A DNA stretch of 64,000 bases. It comes from Pectinophora gossypiella (lineage: Eukaryota; Arthropoda; Insecta; Lepidoptera; Gelechiidae). Numbering within the stretch: the stretch's first letter is position 1; the number at the start of each line of letters is the position of its first letter. Of the stretch, positions 56,501 through 64,000 are shown one piece after another. The notes under the pieces were generated by a model that saw nothing but the letters and a program-made list of their open reading frames with translations, was not told where the DNA came from and searched no databases. The DNA is taken from assembly GCF_024362695.1 (NCBI RefSeq), contig NC_065420.1, forward strand, positions 11,323,420 through 11,387,419, given 5' to 3'. The position numbers and the translations under genes are program-made.

Positions 56501-56924
56501 AGATCTGTCTTTATTTAGTAATCAGGGCGGATTTTCTTTTTTTGTTTGTTTGTTTGTCTTCCCGAGCGTGTCGTAAAATTCGACAACGGGATTGGGTCTT
56601 TCCCAATATGATGGTGTATTGTTATCTTCTGCTATCGTGTGGGTTCCCAACCTTCTCAACCCTGGTGTCAGGGTTATTACTGAGCCGCTAAAGCCGCTAT
56701 TAAGGCATTGAGCTTACCTAACAAGTCAATGGCATACACAGGCCTGTGGGCGGCAAAGGCGTCCAGATTAGGGCACCAGAGCGCCAGCCCAGCGCCCATG
56801 CCGTGCAGCAGCACCAGCGGAGTCTTGTTGGAGTCGTCGTTGAGAGAGATGGTCCATATCTTGTCGCTCTGTCCCACCACAGACCCGATGTCCACGTAGA
56901 ACCGCTTGTACGCTGTTTTTAGAC
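53506..56924 (-). CDS. ABHD4/ABHD5-type alpha/beta hydrolase (pummelig-like), 5' end missing
   Basis: Five exons on the minus strand: 56924-56718, 56088-55914, 55490-55218, 54552-54366 and 53754-53506 (stop), with all phases consistent, giving about 362 residues. The first visible exon begins in phase 1 at a good acceptor; the start exon was not found between there and the window end. Landmarks in order: TPLVLLHGMGAG (oxyanion region), nucleophile elbow GHSLGG, DPWGFPERP, EYIYQCN, TVLYGSRSWID (acid) and GAGHHVYLD (histidine, HX4D motif). These identify the ABHD4/ABHD5 lipid-hydrolase/acyltransferase branch. Ser in GHSLG, where vertebrate ABHD5 has Asn, predicts an active enzyme. The Pro/Thr/Ser-rich C-terminal tail of about 50 residues is an addition to the usual family end. 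Confidence 0.92.
53940..54195. mobile_element. GTAGTTTCC-type MITE in ABHD intron
   Basis: A diverged copy with the GTGTTTTGACGTTTAGTAAA block and the TAGTTGGAAACTAG end. The left end is degraded. A CA repeat precedes it at 53795-53815. Confidence 0.55.
54835..55171 (-). mobile_element. SINE interrupted by a MITE fragment
   Basis: Reversed SINE (head CTCCAAGGTCTAGTGGTTAG on the minus strand). Its middle is replaced at 54981-55042 by one arm of the GGGGGGTTAAAA MITE (AATGGCAATATTGC to AACCCCCC). It lies in the ABHD intron, 46 bp from an exon. Confidence 0.7.
55545..55885 (+). mobile_element. Second SINE family, complete copy
   Basis: tRNA-like start (GTGGTAGCCCAGTTGGAAGA, GCAGGTTCGGATC), then TATTGGGCTGATTTTCCCTT and GGTAAGCGGACCCTGTGAA. 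Its 3' half recurs at 22165-22315. It ends about 30 bp from the 55914 exon border. Confidence 0.7.
56140..56525 (-). mobile_element. MITE split by a LINE tail
   Basis: An inverted GTAGTTTCC-type element (TTTCCAACTAGTCAAATCAG to TAGATCTGTCTTTATTTAGT). Its centre at 56215-56390 holds the CCTCGGCACAGGGCCCTA LINE tail, so the LINE is younger. 56630-56705 is a reversed SINE tail. Confidence 0.65.
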
Positions 56925-57091
56925 CTGCCAAAGAATTTTGAATGTTTAGTTGAGTTGTGGTGTTTTCACACTGTAGCAACGTGGTAGAGTATGCTCCATA
57001 CCCCCCCCCCCCCCCCCCATAATACCTCTCCTCAATAATTATTTTTGTTTATTTACATTTGTATTATATTTGAGTAATTTGATGTTATGTT

Positions 57092-57422
57092 AACAGCCTC
57101 CGTGGTCTAGTGGTTGGAGCGGTTAGCTCACGATATGGAGGTCCGGCTTCGATTCCCGATGGGGACATTGTCGAAATCACTTTGTGAGACTGTCCTTTGA
57201 TTGGTAAGGACTTTTCAGGCTTGAATCACTTGATTATCTGAAAAAGTAAGATGATTCCGTGCTTCGGAGGGCACGTTAAGCCGTTGGTCCCGACTATTAG
57301 CCGTAAAAACACCTCCACCAACCCGCATTGGAGCAGCGTGGTGGAGTATGCTCCATATCCCCTCCGGTTGATTGAGGGGAGGCCTGTGCCCAGCAGTGGA
57401 ACGTATATAGGCTGTTTATGTA
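57092..57422 (+). mobile_element. Full-length tRNA-derived SINE
   Basis: Head CAGCCTCCGTGGTCTAGTGG, 3' end GTGGAACGTATATAGGCTGT. Closely matches 42278-42608. Confidence 0.85.
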
Positions 57423-59929
57423 TGTTATGTTATTTATTATGTACCTATCTAACACACTTACACGTATGGAACGCGATGTGACGAATCGAGGATGTTTCGA
57501 GTTAACAACTAAGAATATGGATGTAAGTCTACTTTGACGTCATTCACAAAAACACAAGTTGCAATATCATTATTGCTATATAGCGGATACGTAAACACGG
57601 TCCGGACAATCCATGCAAGAACTCGTTTTTTACCTAGTACCATCTTACCCCGTTCGTGTGAGCGAGAAAGCAATAAATGATATAAAAATAAATAAATAAA
57701 AATATTCTTTATTTCACAGATTTTTAGTTACATCGTGGCCGAGACCTCCCATTAAGTAATCCTAGGATACTTGTGGCGGGAATATCTCGCAATTCCCAAG
57801 GGATAGGTACAGTTTGTGAATTAATAAAAGTAATGACAAGTATGACTTCTATAAAGAAAACACATGATTAGGTATAGAGCTAATTACATTACCTAATTCA
57901 CCCAGACCGATGCGTCAAAGTCACATCAGAGATTGGGAAAATCGACGCTATTACAGTAGCTTTAGATCGTAGTTACCATAGTTACTACCATCAACTCGGT
58001 AGAGATCGTGGTTACCGTGGTTACGCCCTACCAATTTTCTATTAGACTTCAGGTCACGGTGGTTGCCATGTTTACTCCCCACCAACTCCCGTTTCCCGAT
58101 CAGATCATGTAGTCTAATAGTAAATCGGCGGGTCGTAACCATGGTAACCACGATTTCGAGCGAGTTGGTGGGGAGTAACCATGGTAACCACCCGTGACCT
58201 TCACGCGACAGGTGGGTGTAGTAAGTCCTTACACGTTCCTGATCGGCAAGTCCGTGACCTTTAAACATCGCGAAGTATAAATTGGCAAGTGTAATTAGCA
58301 TTTATGACAGTTTACGCGCGCTCTCTTATTCTTTAACGGCTTTAATAGACAGCGGTTGCTCACCCCTTAAAATCGCTAGGGAGATGATGATTAGTAACTA
58401 GACGACAAAATACAATACCACCTTCTTACAATATGGGGTCCTTCAAGCGAAGCGTGTAGAAGCACCTAGTAGGCCAGTATGGTAGTCGCAACTGATTAGA
58501 AACTGACTCATTGAGTTGCTTTTCAGTTGCTACTGCAATTAGGACTTCTCTATGTTTACCATCAGGCATAGTTGAGCCAATATAAAAACTTGGCAAAATA
58601 AAAAAAAAATGAAATCAATAAACCTACGAATTCATTGTAGTCGGCGTTTTAGTAACACTTGGTACAAAAATACCAAGGACAAACCGATTAACTAGGTACA
58701 AAATTACCTATTCTCTCTAATTTTCTGATGGAATTGGAACTTTATCTAAATACGTAATAATTTTCGATGAGTCATGGTTGTTCGAGATTGTTTTGCCCTT
58801 GAAACGTGTGACCTTCGGCGTTAGGTTGTACTCAAAAATAGTCGAGTCATGGTGACAAAATACTGGCTATACCACATTACATTTTTTGGGAACATTTTTG
58901 GAATGTAAATATATTCGTGATGTAACAATTTATCTTCCAGCTTCGCACATTACATTTACTAAGGTACAGGTTTTTTTTTGACGTGACTTATTGTAGATTT
59001 GCCGCAGATGGCATTAACTACTTGGCCGGAGCAATATACAGGATGTTAGCGACATCGTAACGAATACTGAGGGGTGATTCAGACCATAATTCTGAGTTAA
59101 TAACAAGTGGAATTTTCCCTGGATTCAATTTTCCCTGCAATAAATTTTGACCTGGATTTAAACTAGCTTGTCTGTTGCGAGGTTTTGTTAACGGATCCAG
59201 GGAGAGGGGTGGTTTCCACACACACACACACACACTGGGCGACTGTTTGCTTTGTGGGGTGTGATCAGCATGTCGTGTTGAATATGGATATACTTTTCGA
59301 TCTTCGTAAACTGCTCCCCACCAGAGAGACACCCTACGGCCTGGCAAACCTATCGCACCTGGAACTTTTTTTGTTTTCACGAGACCTATTTAAGTCTTGG
59401 TCAAATCAATCGCCGGTGAAAAAAAACAAAATGGCGGAAAAACAAGATGGCCGCCATACAATGTTCGAACTAATACAGGACACGCGAGCTGCTTGCAGCG
59501 AGCGAACCACGCGACATCTAGTTTTATATAATTCTCTAAGAAGATAGGTGGTCTGCGACCTGGTTTTTTCTTCTATCGCCTGTTATTTGCTCATTTTGTA
59601 TTACAAACGATTGCTTTGTGGCATGTGTAAAATGATTGTTTGTGACTCACAACCGATTGTTATCTTATCTTCGTGTAAATATAGATATAAAGGAACATTT
59701 GAGTCAGTTCAGTATTAAATCAAATATGCAATGTCATAATGCTAAGGCAAAGCAATCATACACGCGACTGGATAAGAGGATGTCAATATAATACGTAATA
59801 ACATTGGAGCATGTAAGCAATTGATGATAAGCTTAATCTTCATAACAATCCATTTTGGTGTCGAAACTTTGGGAGCCTTTATTTCCTAATATTTGAAATT
59901 TCTCATGCCTCTGGTTTTGGTTTTATACA

Positions 59930-60500
59930 AGACCAATCCGGCCCCAGGGGTAGAGTCATCTTCTCTGCCCTCCACTGGGGCAATTCCTGTTCGGCGCGAC
60001 CTTGCCGTGGAGGTGGGCGCCTCTTACTTCAGTAGGCCGGAGTGAGATGGTGGCTGAGTTCGGATAGGGACCCAGACCTACGGGGTATAACGTAGATCCC
60101 TTGCTTCTTCATTCCTGTTCGACGCGTCTCTTACTTCAGTAGGCCGGGGTGAGATGGTGGCTGAGTTCGGAAAGCCTTGCCCAGGGATACGGGTAAAAAC
60201 CTCAACGGTTGCAGAGGCGGAAATGGGAGCCATCGGTACGGCAATGCGCAGGGCGGAAGGTGCAAGTCACAGGGGCTGTAACCTAGAAGCTGACAGAGGA
60301 CAGCAGTACTGTCAGTAGTGTTCAGAGGCGGAGGACAAGAGTCCTAGTACAGCTTTAAAATAGACTCCTCTGGGCGTCATCCCACTCGCGTCAGATAGAG
60401 TATTGCTGGGCGGAAGGCAAGAGGGAAACCACTACCCTATTTTTCCCTAAAAAGTAGCATGGAAAATGCTACACCGACAAGAGCGTGGCTCTTAATGAAG
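59930..60500 (+). mobile_element. LINE 3' region
   Basis: The longest copy of the family at 13220-13440. It includes an internal duplication (TTACTTCAGTAGGCCGG...GAGATGGTGGCTGAGTTCGG twice, about 60025 and 60130) and ends near CTACACCGACAAGAGCGTGG. Confidence 0.6.
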
Positions 60501-60879
60501 ATGATGATAAACTCACGACTATATTCCGATGGGAGTAGTCAAAGGTACATCCGTCGCAAGATGAACTAAGTACCCACAGCTCACGTAGCTTTCTGTTAGA
60601 CCAACGTGATAAGTGGTGAGCCGTATTGCCGTCTATAATGCTCGTGACAAATGTGTTAGTAAAAACTGCACTTAAGATAAATGAATAAGTCATTGGCGCA
60701 AGTCCGTTACCGGGTTTCTAAATGGCGCTCCCAAGGTTTCAAGGGTTCAAGTCCCGTCCGAGTTAAATTTTATTTTTCGATTTAAATTTTCTCTTTGTGA
60801 GTTTCCGTAAACACGGGTAAGAACTATAAAAACAAAAATCAATTCCCACAAAATCAAAAAGTAAATTAGGTATATACCT

Positions 60880-62128
60880 ATTATACATATGTTTATGTTA
60901 AATTGATACTTCGAAAAATAACTTACATTTTTAAATCGCTTAGGTATGTGGTGCCCCGACGGGCCTTGGGTGACCATAACTCTACAAGAAATCTTCTTAA
61001 TGAAATCTACTTTGCTCTGGCGCAATCCATACTAACGTATTGCATCCCCGCGTGGGGTGGGGCTGCTAAAACCCAGTTTCTTCACCTAGAGCGAACTCAA
61101 CGTGCTTTGATAAAGCTCATGTATTTTAAAAATAAAAGGTACCCTACTGAACAACTGTATTCAGAATGTAACCTACTTACTGTACGTCAACTATATATTT
61201 TAAATTCTGTACTAAGAAAACACTCAACCTTAGAATACGACCCCAATAAAACAAAGAAGAGGCGAATTAATTTGGTAGCAGATGTACCCATTGTACGCAC
61301 AACTTTTGCTAGACATCAGTACAACTGGCTATCGGCTTTTATATACAATGGAATAAACTCGTCCATACCTATATACTCAATGATACACCGGGAATGTAAA
61401 ATACTAACTACTAAACTACTAAAATCGAAAAACTATGATGAAACTGAAAAGATTTTACAATGCCAAGCATAAAATGTTTCAGTCATACATTGGTTACACT
61501 AGTTTCTGTTTTGGAGTAGTGTGGGTGTGTGTCTGTGTGTATGTGTGCGCTTGTACTTATGTATATATATGTATGGGTGCAGGTGTGTACATGTACATGC
61601 ATGCATATATATATATATATATATATACATCATCATCATCAGCCGTACGACGCCCACTGTTGGGCATAGGCCTCCCCCAAGGATCTCCACTACGATCGGT
61701 CCTGCGCTGCCCACATCCAGCGGCTACCCGCGACCTTCACCAGATCGTCGGTCAATAATTAGTATTATTTGTTAATGGATTCTATTTAATTTTATTGTAA
61801 ATATACATAAGCGCGCACACGTATGCATGCACTGCACACATTGCCTACATGCGCACACACGCACACACACACACATCCATCTGCACTCCTAAGTACAGAA
61901 ATATAAATATAAAACAATGATAAAAATATACATTAAGGAAAGACATAGATATAATACATACATATTTGGTATAATAAGTCACTAATTAAGTAAGTTAAGA
62001 TAAGGAAGAGCCAAGCCTCCTAACACAGACTTTCCCAGTTTAAAGGGGGGCTTGGGTCAACTAGCATTTAAAAGAAAATATTGTCTAAAACGAATAAAGA
62101 TTTTATTTATTTATTTATTTATTTATAC
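60880..62128 (+). mobile_element. 5'-truncated LINE with reverse-transcriptase C-terminus
   Basis: 60903-61472 encodes 189 residues with the RT-downstream signature (LAQSILTYCIPAWGGA, LERTQRALIKLMYFK, LYSECNLLTVRQLYIL), as in Jockey/CR1-like non-LTR elements. A 3'UTR with TG/AT microsatellites (about 61515-61630) follows, then a (TTTA)n tail at about 62108-62127. The catalytic domain and ORF1 are missing, so it is dead. Confidence 0.85.
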
Positions 62129-62335
62129 TAGATTTCTTTATAGGAACAATAGTAGATCGATTATATATACGCATTGAAACAATAGGTTATTATTATTAAT
62201 AAAAGATAGTGGACAGACCCATAGATGAACTAAGTATACATAATACATATATATGTATACATATTTGTGTATGTTTTTGTTTTTTTTTTCCTCCTAAATG
62301 GCTTATGTATGGTTTATTACATGCCACTGTCAGTT

Positions 62336-63076
62336 CGTTTAGGCGCAGAATGTCCAATTCGCAAAATGTCCAGTTCGCAAAACGTCCAATTCGCAGAATG
62401 TCCAGTTCGCAAATGGTCCAATTCGCAAAATGTCCAGTTCGCAAATTGTCCAATTCGCAGAATGTCCAATATTCATCGTAACGTGATTAATTTACTAATT
62501 AAAAAATTTGGGTTCTAATGATACGTCAAATTATTAGTTAAAATCAGGTTTTATCTTCCCCACATTTCTTTCAATACAAGGTATGTTTATAAAATCAACA
62601 TATAACATAAACATACGCTGATTATAATTTTAAAGTCAAAAATTGAAGGGAACTGTTAGTTATACAATATATTTAAATATCAATACAATTTAAATTACCA
62701 AATCAATAAAAAAAGTTAAGCTGATTCTAATTCGTCCGCTAATTATAATTTTAAACAAAGTAAAAAAAAAACTGTCACTTGTAGAGTGACAGTTTATGTT
62801 ATTATGTTATATGTTGATTTTATAAACATACCTTGTATTGAAAGAAATGTGGGGAAGATAAAACCTGATTTTAACTAATAATTTGACGTATCATTAGAAC
62901 CCAACTTTTTTAATTAGTAAATTAATCACGTTACGATGAATATTGGACATTCTGCGAATTGGACAATTTGCGAACTGGACATTTTGCGAATTGGACCATT
63001 TGCGAACTGGACATTCTGCGAATTGGACGTTTTGCGAACTGGACATTTTGCGAATTGGACATTCTGCGCCTAAACG
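62336..63076. mobile_element. 741-bp foldback element with satellite arms and 8-bp duplication
   Basis: Arms 62336-62612 and 62792-63076 are inverted copies. Each starts CGTTTAGGCGCAGAATG and carries eight tandem 16-bp units (CGCARAATGTCCARTT), then about 150 bp of unique arm. TGTCAGTT flanks both ends (62328-62335 and 63077-63084). The spacer includes the hairpin ACTGTCACT/AGTGACAGT (62771-62793). No ORF is present. Confidence 0.92.
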
Positions 63077-63542
63077 TGTCAGTTGTCAATGAGCCTTTTT
63101 TAGGTTAAAGTCTATGGAAATTTTTCATACAGACGTAGTACAGACCTAGTGGCGGGAAAAAAAAGATTTAATTTATTATATCGATTTGACGCAACCGAAA
63201 AATCTGAAACATTTTTTATTTTCGTGAAAAGGGTTATTCCTACTCATAGAAAAATATTCAAGTACTTTTTTTTTTTCATCCATTCCCCATTGCTATATTG
63301 TGACGGATTTTGCAATGTTATCAAACTGTTTCTTCCCGGAGTTACCCAGCACAGATAAGATATGGTTATCCATATGCATTCACAAAATTAGTCGCTCTTT
63401 GCATTGATGACTTCATATAAATACATAACATACCTACGTACCTTTCGACAAGGTCGAGAATAATACTGATAACATGCCGGTTTTCGATGCGACTTCCTGC
63501 AAGGGCTTTGAGGACTTCGTCCGTCAGACAATGTACTAACTG

Positions 63543-63626
63543 ATTGAATATCAATTTTTGTATCTCTTTTTAACACCCGACGCTGAACAAAGAAGGGTTT
63601 CTTTGTTACAAAAATTGATATTCAAT
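63543..63626. repeat. Perfect 20-bp inverted repeat
   Basis: ATTGAATATCAATTTTTGTA (63543-63562) is exactly complementary to 63607-63626, with a 44-bp loop. A minus-strand frame ending at a possible donor (CTTGTCGAAAG|GTACGT, about 63440) overlaps the left arm. It may be an exon, but no family is recognised. Confidence 0.55.
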
Positions 63627-63682
63627 TGTTATAATTTTCATCTCTTTGTAGAATTTTCAAATTGCGTAGTATTTGTGTTTTT

Positions 63683-63994
63683 TGCGTGGTGGAGTATGCT
63701 GGGCACAGGCCTCCCCTCAATCAACCGGAGGGGGTATGGAGCATACTCCACCACGCTGCTCCACTGCGGGTTGTTGGAGGTGTTTTTATGGCTAATAGCC
63801 GGGACGGCTTGACGTGCCCTCCGAAGCACGAAATCATCTTATTTTTCGAACAATCAGGTGATTCAAGCCTGAAAAGTCCTTACCAAACAAAGGACAGTCT
63901 CACAAAGTGATTTCGACAATGTCCCCATCGGGAATCGAACCCGGACCTCCAGATCGTGAGCCTAACGCTCTAACCACTAGACCACCGAGGCTGT
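63683..63994 (-). mobile_element. tRNA-derived SINE at window end
   Basis: Full reversed copy with its head (CAGCCTCGGTGGTCTAGTGG) at 63994. The 3' block near 63690 is slightly rearranged (GTGGAGTATGCTGGGCACAG joins two normally separated pieces). Confidence 0.8.
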
Positions 63995-64000
63995 ATAATA

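Larger units (their letters stand above)
56925..60879. other. Repeat-rich region upstream of the ABHD exons
   Basis: The missing ABHD 5' exon was not recognised here. C18 lies at 57001-57018; a SINE at 57092-57422; a TE piece with ACCATGGTAACCAC palindromes at 57955-58230 (related to 1815-1880); an AACTACTTGGCC repeat and half MITE at 58975-59118; LINE 3' ends at 59930-60500 and 60505-60690 (-). 58300-58970 and 59570-59900 show nothing identifiable. Confidence 0.45.

Overview
This window is nuclear DNA from an insect, most probably a moth or butterfly. The genes are arthropod-like, with short GC-rich exons in AT-rich introns. The interspersed repeats are dense tRNA-headed SINEs, TA-flanked MITEs, hAT-like foldbacks and 5'-truncated LINEs of types I know from Lepidoptera. 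There is no bacterial or plasmid architecture. The organism call is an inference from gene style and repeat content.

Layout. (1) 1-4302, minus: 5' part of a gene for an EF-hand protein with a possible N-myristoylation signal. Five exons join in frame and the 3' part is off the left edge. (2) 4303-10302: non-coding, probably including the 3'UTR of the next gene. (3) 10303-12738, minus: intact single-exon coding region of a TRIM-NHL protein, the wech/lin-41 (TRIM71) orthologue without a RING. (4) 12739-26380: 13.6 kb, mostly repeats, ending in the promoter of (5). (5) 26381-48947, plus: complete MCM4 (dpa), 17 coding exons, 853 codons, all splice phases consistent. Its introns hold a tRNA-Ala(CGC) gene, an antisense RING-finger exon and dozens of repeats. 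(6) 48948-53505: intergenic, with a 697-bp hAT-like foldback packed with TATCGATA. (7) 53506-56924, minus: five 3' exons of an ABHD4/ABHD5-type alpha/beta hydrolase (pummelig-like) that keeps the catalytic serine. (8) 56925-64000: repeats, a truncated LINE, a 741-bp satellite-armed foldback and a terminal SINE.

The genes are unrelated housekeeping or developmental genes: replicative helicase, RNA-binding translational repressor, lipid hydrolase and Ca-binding protein. I see no operon-like system, CRISPR array or defence island. The most unusual structures are two long foldback elements with perfect 8-bp target duplications, a tandem-dimer retroelement beside the MCM4 promoter, and a 20-bp minisatellite abutting an MCM4 splice acceptor.
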